Part shown: positions 23,758-31,740 of the stretch, piece by piece
How positions within the stretch are numbered: position 1 is the first letter of the stretch
How the letters are laid out: every line of letters starts with the position of its first letter
DNA from: Colwellia_A sp041890515
Lineage (GTDB): Bacteria; Pseudomonadota; Gammaproteobacteria; Enterobacterales; Alteromonadaceae
Length of the DNA: 64,000 nucleotides
Direction: 5' to 3'
NCBI GenBank assembly: GCA_041890515.1
Contig: JASDWX010000016.1
Span: forward strand, 1-64,000
The notes under the pieces: model-generated
Told to the model about the DNA's origin: nothing
Database searches by the model: none
What the model saw: only the letters and a program-made list of their open reading frames with translations
Translations under genes and position numbers: made by a program

Positions 23758-25875
23758 ATGCCGCAAGTTAATACATTAGCCATAGAGATAGCGCCAAGTA
23801 ACAACTTTAGTCCTGTTCAATCAGGAGCAACAAGCTCATCAAAAAATTCAAATAAAGATTTTTCACAAGTAATCGAACAGCATTATAAAAGTCAGCAAAC
23901 TCAACAAAGCGGCAAAAAAAAAGAGGCAAGTGGCAACAAAGTGAAGCTTGATAATGATGTAAAGCCTGAAAAAGAGAATGTGCAAGGAAAGCTTTCATCA
24001 GCAGCGGTTAAGTATGCAGAAAGTACGACGGCAAACGTTTCTGATGATGAAGTCAAAACTGAAGTTCAAGACAAGGAAGCATCAGAAAAATTATTGTCTA
24101 GCGATAAAGACAGTAATGAAAAAATAGTGCAGTTAGAGAGCAGTCAAAAAAATTCACTTGAGAACAAAGAAACAGGCTTAATAACTATTAATTCTGTTTC
24201 TCTCTCTACTAAAAATGCAGAAGGTAGTGCGGAACAGCTCATGTCGTTATTATCGGCCTCTGATAAGATATTAAAAGATAATATAAAAAGTGCTGGTACG
24301 GTTACGCCAGACAATAATAAAAAACTATCTACAGAAAATATTGAGCATAAGCGCCAAGAAAAAACTGAATTAGATGTACTTTTAAAGCAAGTCCTTGGTG
24401 GAAATAAAGAGGAAAAATCTCAGGTAACAAAAGACAATACAACGCAAGTAAAAGTAGATAAAAGCTTAACTGAGCAGGTAAAACCTCCTACCGAATTAAC
24501 AAATGAAGCATTAATATCAAAAGTTGTATCTACAGTTAATCCTACAATAGAGGGTGATGAGACCATTAAGGGAGAAGGGAAATTAGATTTATCTGCGTTA
24601 ATCGATAAAAAATCAGATAATGAAAAAACGTCATCGATGCAACGTTCAGATATTAAGAGTCAACAGCCTAATCAAAAAAGTAGCGAAAATGTAATTACTA
24701 AAGCAGAACATGCTCTAGATAAAAGTATGAATACTGGAATACAAAAAATGTCAGCAAGTGATCTCGAAGCGATTGCGGTTGATGTGGAAAATATAACAAC
24801 TGATCGTGAATTAGAAAAAATTAAAGCAGAACTTTCTGGTATCCAGGACAAAGTGATAACACCGGATAAAAGCATTCAAAATATCACCAAAGTTGATAGC
24901 GCAGTCCCTAAAAATATTGCAGGTTCAGAATTACCTTTAAAGCTTCAAAATGAAAATGTAGTGAGTAAAGTTGATGCGGGCATTAATACAGAACATTTAA
25001 ATACAGATAAAGTGGCTTTTGCTGGTGTGAGTGTTTCAGGTGAAAAACAAGCCATGGAAAATACCCAAAATCAGAGTCGAGTGGTTAATCAAGCCACTCA
25101 TAAAGTACTTGAACCACAAAGTTCAGATACGGGTGAACAATTTAAAGAACCATCCAAAGAACAATCATTAGACCAACAAAATCAGAAACAGGCACAAAGT
25201 TTATCCAATGCAGAAAAATTGGTGAGTAATGAAGCTCAAATGAAAGAAAAACCCTTTAGCGAAATTTTTGACAAAAAAGCGATAAATACGAGTATTGAAA
25301 ATACGCTTAATAGAGATGTTAATCAGCTTCATGAAGCAACCAAAATGACGGCTTCCGCAGAAGAAATGATGACTAAATTGACCAGTGATAATGCTCAATC
25401 TACAGCACAGTCGATCACGAATGCAAAACAAGTCACGTCGTTACAAAATGAGGCATTATCAGTTTACCGTAAAGACTTTACTGGTGAGTTGAAAGATAAA
25501 GTGATGGTAATGATGAATCAGAAGCTTCAACAAATTGAAATTCGTCTTGACCCTCAAGAATTAGGTCATGTGAACGTTAAGATAAACCTACAAAATGAGC
25601 AAGCGGTTGTTAACTTTTCGGTGCAAAACCAGCAGGCTAAAGAAGCTTTTGATCAAAATTTAGGTCGTTTGAAAGAAATGCTTGCTGAAAGCGGCGTTGA
25701 TGTTGGAGATGCAAATGTCGAACAACAAAATAAACAAAATGATGACGAAGCACTGGATGATGGTCGCCAAAGTGGTGAGGGTGACGTTGGAGGAAATGAA
25801 TTATCAGAGTTAAGTGACACCCAAACACTCAATTTGGTTAAAGGTTCGTCAACTGGTGTAGATTACTACGCATAA
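23758..25875 (+). CDS. fliK: flagellar hook-length control protein FliK
   Basis: Secreted ruler that sets hook length and switches export specificity through FlhB. It is long (705 residues). Residues 1 to about 570 are low-complexity, rich in Lys, Glu, Gln, Ser and Asn, as expected of a flexible ruler. The conserved C-terminal domain (about 575-680) includes LKDKVMVMMNQKLQQIEIRL and DPQELGHVNVKINL, followed by an acidic Gly-rich tail. The sequence is poorly conserved outside that domain, so identity rests on the C-terminus and the position before fliL. AAGGG stands before the ATG. Confidence 0.9.
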   Translation: MPQVNTLAIEIAPSNNFSPVQSGATSSSKNSNKDFSQVIEQHYKSQQTQQSGKKKEASGNKVKLDNDVKPEKENVQGKLSSAAVKYAESTTANVSDDEVKTEVQDKEASEKLLSSDKDSNEKIVQLESSQKNSLENKETGLITINSVSLSTKNAEGSAEQLMSLLSASDKILKDNIKSAGTVTPDNNKKLSTENIEHKRQEKTELDVLLKQVLGGNKEEKSQVTKDNTTQVKVDKSLTEQVKPPTELTNEALISKVVSTVNPTIEGDETIKGEGKLDLSALIDKKSDNEKTSSMQRSDIKSQQPNQKSSENVITKAEHALDKSMNTGIQKMSASDLEAIAVDVENITTDRELEKIKAELSGIQDKVITPDKSIQNITKVDSAVPKNIAGSELPLKLQNENVVSKVDAGINTEHLNTDKVAFAGVSVSGEKQAMENTQNQSRVVNQATHKVLEPQSSDTGEQFKEPSKEQSLDQQNQKQAQSLSNAEKLVSNEAQMKEKPFSEIFDKKAINTSIENTLNRDVNQLHEATKMTASAEEMMTKLTSDNAQSTAQSITNAKQVTSLQNEALSVYRKDFTGELKDKVMVMMNQKLQQIEIRLDPQELGHVNVKINLQNEQAVVNFSVQNQQAKEAFDQNLGRLKEMLAESGVDVGDANVEQQNKQNDDEALDDGRQSGEGDVGGNELSELSDTQTLNLVKGSSTGVDYYA

Positions 25876-25961
25876 ATGACAAAACTCATTGGCTAGCTGA
25901 CGATTCAACGATATAGTTGACTTAAAGTAAACTTAACATATAAACCGATATTTAAGGCTCC

Positions 25962-26513
25962 ATGATGGCTGATGAAAAAGGCGCAGGTAAAGAGTTAGAA
26001 TTAGACAACCCGGGTAAAAAGAAAAAGATGATCATAATCATTGCTGCCGTTGTGTTATTAGCTGTTGCTGGTGGTGGCGCATACTTTTTTATGAGTGGTG
26101 ATGATATTTCTCAAGAACAACTTGATGCAGAACTTGATAGCGCAGGTGCTAGTGGTGAAGGTGAAACTGCTGAAGAGGTCGCTGCAAGTATAGGTAACGC
26201 ATTATACGTTCCTATGCCAAGACCTTTTCGGTTTAATGTGCCAGGCGCTGCTCGTGACCGATTTGTAGAAATCCGAGTTCAGCTATTAGTCAGAGGCGCT
26301 GACAATGAAGAAGCGGCAAAGAAACATGTACCACTCATTGAAAGCACCTTACTTAACGTTTTTTCACAATCAAATGCTGATGATTTATCGACCAGCGCAG
26401 GAAAAATCTCATTAAAACAAAAATCTTTAGTTGAAGTTCATAAAATGATGAAAGATATTGAAGGCAATAATGTTGTTGAGAAAGTATTATTTACCGGTTT
26501 TGTTATGCAATAA
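25962..26513 (+). CDS. fliL: flagellar basal body-associated protein FliL
   Basis: Inner-membrane protein that supports stators around the motor. It has 183 residues: a short cytoplasmic N-terminus, one membrane helix (about 23-45, KMIIIIAAVVLLAVAGGGAY) and a periplasmic FliL domain (about 80-183, FVEIRVQLLVRG, ending in VEKVLFTGFVMQ). Two adjacent ATGs (25962 and 25965) are possible starts; I keep the first, 4-5 bases after AAGG. It lies between fliK and fliM as in most gammaproteobacteria. Confidence 0.93.
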   Translation: MMADEKGAGKELELDNPGKKKKMIIIIAAVVLLAVAGGGAYFFMSGDDISQEQLDAELDSAGASGEGETAEEVAASIGNALYVPMPRPFRFNVPGAARDRFVEIRVQLLVRGADNEEAAKKHVPLIESTLLNVFSQSNADDLSTSAGKISLKQKSLVEVHKMMKDIEGNNVVEKVLFTGFVMQ

Positions 26514-26556
26514 GGCCATGAGATAAGACGATGCATTTAACTAAAGAGACTATTCA

Positions 26557-27627
26557 GTGAGCGATTTATTATCTCAAGACGAAATTGATGCACTATTACA
26601 CGGTGTTGATGACGTTGAAGAAGAGGAAGTAACTGAAGACTTTGCCCAAGAAGAAGGCAGTACGTCTGATTATGACTTCTCGTCACAAGATCGTATTGTT
26701 CGTGGACGTATGCCCACACTGGAAATGGTTAACGAACGTTTTGCAAGACATATGCGTATCAGCTTATTTAATATGATGAGACGCACAGCTGAAGTATCAA
26801 TAAATGGTATTCAGATGATCAAATTTGGCGAATATGTTCATACATTATTTGTTCCAACAAGTTTGAATATGGTACGTTTTCGCCCATTAAAAGGCACGGC
26901 ATTAATTACCATGGAAGCACGATTGGTGTTTATTTTGGTGGATAATTTCTTTGGTGGCGATGGACGTTATCATGCCAAAATTGAAGGACGTGAATTTACG
27001 CCGACAGAGCGCCGTATTATTCAAATGCTCTTAAAATTAATTTTTGAAGATTATAAAGAAGCATGGTCCCCAGTGATGGATGTATCTTTTGAGTATTTAG
27101 ATTCAGAAGTTAACCCGTCAATGGCGAATATTGTAAGCCCTACTGAAGTTGTGGTGATCAGTTCTTTTCATATTGAACTCGATGGTGGTGGTGGTGATTT
27201 TCACGTAGCTTTACCTTACTCGATGCTTGAACCTATTCGTGAATTACTCGATGCGGGTGTACAAAGTGATAAGGAAGATACTGACATGCGCTGGTCAAAA
27301 GCACTACGTGATGAAATCATGGATGTGCCTGTTGAATTATCGACTAAATTTATCTCTGTTGATCTTCCTTTACAAAAGATTATGGATTTAGAAAAAGGAG
27401 ATATTATTCCAATTGAGATGCCAGAGCATATTACCGTATTGATTGAAGGTTTACCGTCTTTCAGGGCGAAACTAGGACGCAGTAGAGATAATGTTGCAAT
27501 TAAAATATCTCAAAAAATTAAACGTCCAGAATCAGTTAAAAATGAATTAACCATATTAACTAAAGGGGGTAAGCGCTTAGATAGTGATGCAGAGTTACAC
27601 CTTTTAGAAGATGATTTTGATTATTAA
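26557..27627 (+). CDS. fliM: flagellar motor switch protein FliM
   Basis: Switch-complex protein binding phospho-CheY. It has 356 residues and a GTG start. The N-terminal LLSQDEIDALLHGV (residues 3-16) is the CheY-P-binding peptide. The middle CheC-like domain (about 50-230) holds RMPTLEMVNERFARHMR, and the C-terminal SpoA domain (about 260-335) mates with FliN. It is followed by fliN after 51 bases. CheY, its ligand, is encoded in the same cluster at 37.3 kb. Confidence 0.95.
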   Translation: MSDLLSQDEIDALLHGVDDVEEEEVTEDFAQEEGSTSDYDFSSQDRIVRGRMPTLEMVNERFARHMRISLFNMMRRTAEVSINGIQMIKFGEYVHTLFVPTSLNMVRFRPLKGTALITMEARLVFILVDNFFGGDGRYHAKIEGREFTPTERRIIQMLLKLIFEDYKEAWSPVMDVSFEYLDSEVNPSMANIVSPTEVVVISSFHIELDGGGGDFHVALPYSMLEPIRELLDAGVQSDKEDTDMRWSKALRDEIMDVPVELSTKFISVDLPLQKIMDLEKGDIIPIEMPEHITVLIEGLPSFRAKLGRSRDNVAIKISQKIKRPESVKNELTILTKGGKRLDSDAELHLLEDDFDY

Positions 27628-27678
27628 TCATTTTATTAAAATCGACATAATAAGTAAAATAAATTTGAGGCCAATGGC

Positions 27679-28068
27679 ATGAGTGAAAATGAAGATGATT
27701 TAGGCATGTGGGATGAGGCTATGGATGAACAAGCTGAAGCTAAAGCTGAAGCAGAAACTGTTGAGTTAGAGGAACTTGAAGAAGATGCGCAGATCTCAGG
27801 TGAAGAAAAGCGAAAGCTTGATGCCATTCTAGATATACCCGTAACTATCTCTATGGAGGTTGGTCGCAGCCATATTAGTATCCGTAATTTATTACAGCTA
27901 AACCAAGGCTCAGTTGTTGAACTTGATCGCGTCGCGGGTGAGTCGCTTGATGTTTTAGTTAACGGTACCTTAATAGCACATGGAGAGGTTGTTGTTGTAA
28001 ATGATAAATTTGGTATTCGATTAACGGATGTTATCAGCCAAATTGAACGTATTAAAAAGCTAAAGTAA
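27679..28068 (+). CDS. fliN: flagellar motor switch protein FliN
   Basis: Forms the lower C-ring with FliM, 129 residues. The N-terminal 45 residues are strongly acidic (AEAKAEAETVELEELEED). The SpoA domain follows (LDIPVTISMEVGRSHISIRNLL, VVELDRVAGESLDVLVNG, FGIRLTDVIS), matching FliN closely. GAGG at 27667-27670 precedes the ATG. Its TAA overlaps the fliO ATG by one base, so translation is coupled. Confidence 0.95.
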   Translation: MSENEDDLGMWDEAMDEQAEAKAEAETVELEELEEDAQISGEEKRKLDAILDIPVTISMEVGRSHISIRNLLQLNQGSVVELDRVAGESLDVLVNGTLIAHGEVVVVNDKFGIRLTDVISQIERIKKLK

Positions 28069-28568
28069 TGTTAATGCGCTTATTACTTTTTATTATTTTA
28101 GTCCTTTTTACTTTTCAAGGCATAGCCGAAGAAAGTTTGCCTACGCCCACCGTTGTTGAAAAACTGGACAGTAGTACTTCAAATCAAAAAACACCCGCCA
28201 CCGTGGAAGTGGGTCGACATGTCATCGGAAATATTGATGCTAGTAGCATGATACTTTCCTTACTTGCCGTATTAGTGGCTATTATTGTCGTTGCATGGAT
28301 ATTAAAGAAACTGCAAGTGGGTGGCCTAGCGGTTAATGGCCTTAAAGTCGTTACTAGTTTGAATTTAGGTTCTAAAGAGCGTTTAGTTGTCGTTCAAGTG
28401 GGAAAAAAACAATTATTACTTGGGATAACAGGACAACAAATTAATTTACTGGATACCTTAGCCGAACCTATTGAAGTTAAAACCGGTGTGCCAATAGAGT
28501 TAACTCAAACATTTGCACGCTTTAGCCGCAATGCTTTAGATAAAGCCAACAGCGAAAAATACTCATGA
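28068..28568 (+). CDS. fliO: flagellar biosynthetic protein FliO
   Basis: Membrane protein that helps assemble the FliP ring of the export gate. It has 166 residues: an N-terminal hydrophobic signal-like segment (3-20), a second membrane helix (about 58-80, MILSLLAVLVAIIVVAWILKK) and a small cytoplasmic domain (LNLGSKERLVVVQVGKKQLLLG). It overlaps fliN by 1 base and fliP by 4 bases. The sequence is less conserved than its neighbours, but position and topology are diagnostic. Confidence 0.9.
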   Translation: MLMRLLLFIILVLFTFQGIAEESLPTPTVVEKLDSSTSNQKTPATVEVGRHVIGNIDASSMILSLLAVLVAIIVVAWILKKLQVGGLAVNGLKVVTSLNLGSKERLVVVQVGKKQLLLGITGQQINLLDTLAEPIEVKTGVPIELTQTFARFSRNALDKANSEKYS

Positions 28569-29431
28569 TAGATCCCATACCACCTACTTTTTCTAAAGCG
28601 ATCAAAAGTCCAGCTAATAACAATATAAAGAGAAATGTTGTTGAAAATTTTCTGATCAGTTTATTTTCTGTTAAAGGTTTTATTTTTTTATTTATACTAT
28701 TAGTCGCCTTTTTCGCTAGCCAAACCGTATTAGCGGCGGATGAGTTGGGCATGTCAGCACTCAAATTAACGACAAACCCTGATGGCTCGCAAGAATATAC
28801 GGTAACGCTTCAAATATTAATGTTTATGACCGCGTTAAGTTTTATTCCTGCGGCCATTATAATGATGACATCATTTACCCGAATCGTTGTTGTTATGGCT
28901 ATTTTGAGGCAAGCACTTGGCTTGCAACAAACGCCATCAAACCAAGTTATCATTGGTTTAACGTTATTCATGACCATGTTCATCATGACACCTGTCTATA
29001 ATGAAATAAACAAACGAGCGATTGAACCTTATTTAGCGGACCAAATGACTTCAGTACAAGCGATTGATACTGCAAAAATCCCTTTAAGAGCATTTATGCT
29101 CGAACAAACTCGAATCAAAGATTTGCAAACTTTAGCGAATATGTCAGGTATTGAAACGGTTGATCAACCCACCGATTTACCGATGACTGTGATCATTCCA
29201 GCGTTTATTATCAGTGAGCTAAAAACGGCTTTTCAAATTGGTTTTATGCTCTTTATTCCATTTTTGATCATCGATTTAGTGGTGGCAAGTATATTAATGG
29301 CAATGGGTATGATGATGTTGTCACCGATGATTGTTTCATTACCTTTTAAGTTAATGTTATTTGTACTTGTAGATGGTTGGAATTTAGTTATAGGTACCAT
29401 TGCTACGAGCTATGGGATGGGGAGTGGCTAA
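28565..29431 (+). CDS. fliP: flagellar type III export gate protein FliP
   Basis: Core of the export pore together with FliQ and FliR, 288 residues. After an N-terminal extension of about 35 polar residues comes a cleavable-looking signal segment (about 38-57, ending VLAAD). The FliP domain follows (MTALSFIPAAIIMMTSFTR, RQALGLQQTPSNQVIIGL, FIPFLIIDLVVASILMAMGM). The extension is longer than in E. coli FliP and no internal ATG offers a shorter start. It overlaps fliO by 4 bases and fliQ by 1. Confidence 0.94.
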   Translation: MIDPIPPTFSKAIKSPANNNIKRNVVENFLISLFSVKGFIFLFILLVAFFASQTVLAADELGMSALKLTTNPDGSQEYTVTLQILMFMTALSFIPAAIIMMTSFTRIVVVMAILRQALGLQQTPSNQVIIGLTLFMTMFIMTPVYNEINKRAIEPYLADQMTSVQAIDTAKIPLRAFMLEQTRIKDLQTLANMSGIETVDQPTDLPMTVIIPAFIISELKTAFQIGFMLFIPFLIIDLVVASILMAMGMMMLSPMIVSLPFKLMLFVLVDGWNLVIGTIATSYGMGSG

Positions 29432-29700
29432 TGAATCCAGAAGTATTTGTCGACATACTGAGTGATGCATTATTTTTGGTTATCATTCTTGTCTGTGCCG
29501 TTATTATACCTAGTCTATGTGTGGGATTAGTTGTTGCCGTTTTTCAAGCCGCAACGTCTATCAATGAGCAAACGCTAAGTTTTCTTCCTCGTCTTTGTGT
29601 CACGTTATTGGCTTTGATTTATGGAGGGCATTGGCTAGTACAAAAATTAATGGATTATACCATTAGGCTGATTGCCAGTATCCCCAGTGTGGTGAGTTAA
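29431..29700 (+). CDS. fliQ: flagellar type III export gate protein FliQ
   Basis: Small two-helix export-gate subunit of 89 residues, exactly the family length. The start is set at ATG 29431 (MNPEVFVDILSDAL), which shares one base with the fliP stop; an upstream in-frame ATG at 29377 lies inside fliP. Membrane helices span about 14-38 and 53-77, and VAVFQAATSINEQTLSFLPR is the family signature. Its stop overlaps the fliR start by one base. Confidence 0.95.
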   Translation: MNPEVFVDILSDALFLVIILVCAVIIPSLCVGLVVAVFQAATSINEQTLSFLPRLCVTLLALIYGGHWLVQKLMDYTIRLIASIPSVVS

Positions 29701-30482
29701 TGGAATTCACTGAATCAGTTATTATGCAATATATAGCTGATTTTATTTTACCTTTCGCGCGTATTTCTGCGCTTATAATGTCGATGATAGGCTTTGGTTC
29801 AAAGATCATTCCAGGCAAAGTTAAACTTTTTCTCTGTGTCGCATTAACCATTACTGTTATGCCTGCTATCCCTGCGTCACAAGTAGGTTCTCTTTTTTCT
29901 TTTCAAACGACCTTTCTTATTTTTGAACAAATGATCATTGGTATAGCGCTTGGATTTGTAACCGTAATGGTGCTAAATACCTTTACCTTGGCTGGCCAGG
30001 TTATTGCGATGCAAACAGGGTTAGGATTTGCCTCACTTGTTGACCCTGTTAGTGGGATGAATGTTCCAGCAGTAGGACAATTTTTCTTAATTTTATCAAC
30101 ACTTATGTTTTGGGCAATGGACGGACACTTAACCTATATTCAATTTATTGTTGCGAGCTTTGAAACTCTACCTATAGGAGCATATCAATTTACGCCTGAC
30201 AAGTTTAAAGAATTAGCTGAATGGGGAGCTTGGATGTTTGCAACGGCGTTATCATTAGCATTAGCGCCCGTTACCGCTATGTTATTGATTAATTTTTCTT
30301 TTGGTATTATGACGCGTGCTGCTCCTCAATTAAATATTTTTTCCATTGGTTTTCCTGTAACCATGTGTGCCGGTTTATTAATTATGTGGTTAACGATGGG
30401 CAACTTCTTTACGCATTATGAATTACAATGGCAACGTGCACTTGAGTTTAGCTGCCACCTGATTGAATGTAAGGGGCGTTAA
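29700..30482 (+). CDS. fliR: flagellar type III export gate protein FliR
   Basis: Export-gate membrane protein of 260 residues with five to six hydrophobic segments. It has typical FliR sequence (FARISALIMSMIGFGSKIIPGKVK, LAGQVIAMQTGLGFASLVDP, RAAPQLNIFSIGFPVTMCAGL). It overlaps fliQ and flhB by one base each, part of a run of coupled genes from fliN to flhB. FliR is the single copy that completes the FliP-FliQ-FliR pore and contacts FlhB. Confidence 0.95.
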   Translation: MEFTESVIMQYIADFILPFARISALIMSMIGFGSKIIPGKVKLFLCVALTITVMPAIPASQVGSLFSFQTTFLIFEQMIIGIALGFVTVMVLNTFTLAGQVIAMQTGLGFASLVDPVSGMNVPAVGQFFLILSTLMFWAMDGHLTYIQFIVASFETLPIGAYQFTPDKFKELAEWGAWMFATALSLALAPVTAMLLINFSFGIMTRAAPQLNIFSIGFPVTMCAGLLIMWLTMGNFFTHYELQWQRALEFSCHLIECKGR

Positions 30483-31612
30483 TGGCTGATTCTGATAGCG
30501 GTGAAAAAACAGAAGAACCCACGGCAAAAAAACTTTCTGACGCAAGAAAGAAAGGCCAAATAGCGCGTTCAAAAGATCTGGGTACCATGTTTGTATTGGT
30601 AGGTAGTGCTGTCGCTATGATGCTCGTCGGTGGCATGTTAACAGAAAGCTTATCAATAATTATGACAAGATCTTTTACTTTGACACGAGAGGAAGTCATG
30701 GATATTCATGCTCTCTATAATGTGCTTAGAGGTACGGTCGTTAATCTTATTACGCCATTGGTCTGGATTTTTTTTATTATTATGTTTGCAGCTTTTGTGG
30801 GGAATACGATGTTAGGAGGCATGAGCTTCTCTGCTGAAGCAATGGCACCTAAACTCAGTAAAATGTCACCATTAGCAGGTTTTAAGCGTATGTTTGGTAT
30901 TAAAGCGCTTGTAGAATTAGTTAAATCACTCTTGAAATTTTTTGTCGTTTTTATTGTTGCCTATTTATTATTGAGTAGTTTATTTGAAGAAATTTTAGGG
31001 TTGAGTCTAGAAGCTATCCCCTTAAATTTTGAACATGCCGTGACCATGCTGCAGTGGATGTTTTTAGTATTAGCGTTATCTATTGGTATTATTGCCGCTA
31101 TAGATGCCCCTTACCAAACGTGGGATCACACGCGGCAGTTAAAGATGACAAAACAAGAAATTAAAGATGAAAACAAAAACACTGAAGGTAGTCCTGAGGT
31201 TAAAGGTCGTATTCGACGTGCCCAATATGAAATGTCCCAACGAAGAATGATGCAAGATGTTCCTAATTCTGATGTCGTGATCACCAACCCTACACATTAT
31301 GCCGTTGCCTTAAAATATGATCTTGAACAAGGTGGGGCACCGATGTTAGTGGCTAAAGGCATCGATCAAATGGCCATACACATCCGTACTATTGCCAAAG
31401 AAAACGATGTGGAAATTATAACTTCACCTGCCTTAGCTCGCTCTTTATATTATTGCGCAGAAGCGAATGAAGAAATCCCTGAAGAACTTTTTGCCGCGGT
31501 TGCTCAAGTGCTTGCTTTTATTTTTCAACTTAATGAGCACAAAAAAGGTAAAGCAAAAAGGCCAACACCTATTGCTAAAAATCTTCCTATCCCCGACGAC
31601 TTTAAATATTAA
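30482..31612 (+). CDS. flhB: flagellar export switch protein FlhB
   Basis: Export-specificity switch in the inner membrane, 376 residues. The N-terminus is SGEKTEEPTAKKLSDARKKG. Four membrane helices span about residues 35-210. The cytoplasmic domain carries the self-cleavage site NPTH at 269-272, followed by YAVALKYD. FliK, three kilobases upstream in the same operon, is its interaction partner. It is the last gene of the fliK-flhB unit, and a 128-base gap with a candidate sigma-54 promoter follows. Confidence 0.96.
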   Translation: MADSDSGEKTEEPTAKKLSDARKKGQIARSKDLGTMFVLVGSAVAMMLVGGMLTESLSIIMTRSFTLTREEVMDIHALYNVLRGTVVNLITPLVWIFFIIMFAAFVGNTMLGGMSFSAEAMAPKLSKMSPLAGFKRMFGIKALVELVKSLLKFFVVFIVAYLLLSSLFEEILGLSLEAIPLNFEHAVTMLQWMFLVLALSIGIIAAIDAPYQTWDHTRQLKMTKQEIKDENKNTEGSPEVKGRIRRAQYEMSQRRMMQDVPNSDVVITNPTHYAVALKYDLEQGGAPMLVAKGIDQMAIHIRTIAKENDVEIITSPALARSLYYCAEANEEIPEELFAAVAQVLAFIFQLNEHKKGKAKRPTPIAKNLPIPDDFKY

Positions 31613-31685
31613 TTCTAATGTTAATCAGTAAGTTAATGTTATTTTTGTCTGTTTATTGTTCATTCAATTTTTTTTTGGATGAGTT

Positions 31686-31701
31686 TGGTCTACTTATTGC
31701 T
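31686..31701 (+). promoter_or_regulatory. candidate sigma-54 promoter of flhA operon
   Basis: TGGTCTACTTATTGCT has GG (31687-31688), ten bases and GC (31699-31700); the -12 half TTGCT is ideal and the -24 half TTGGTC is one or two bases off. It lies 40 bp before flhA, agreeing with the separate sigma-54-dependent flhA unit in Vibrio. Confidence 0.6.
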
Positions 31702-31740
31702 ATTTCATGATATGCGTCAAAAAAATATCATAAGAGTAAA

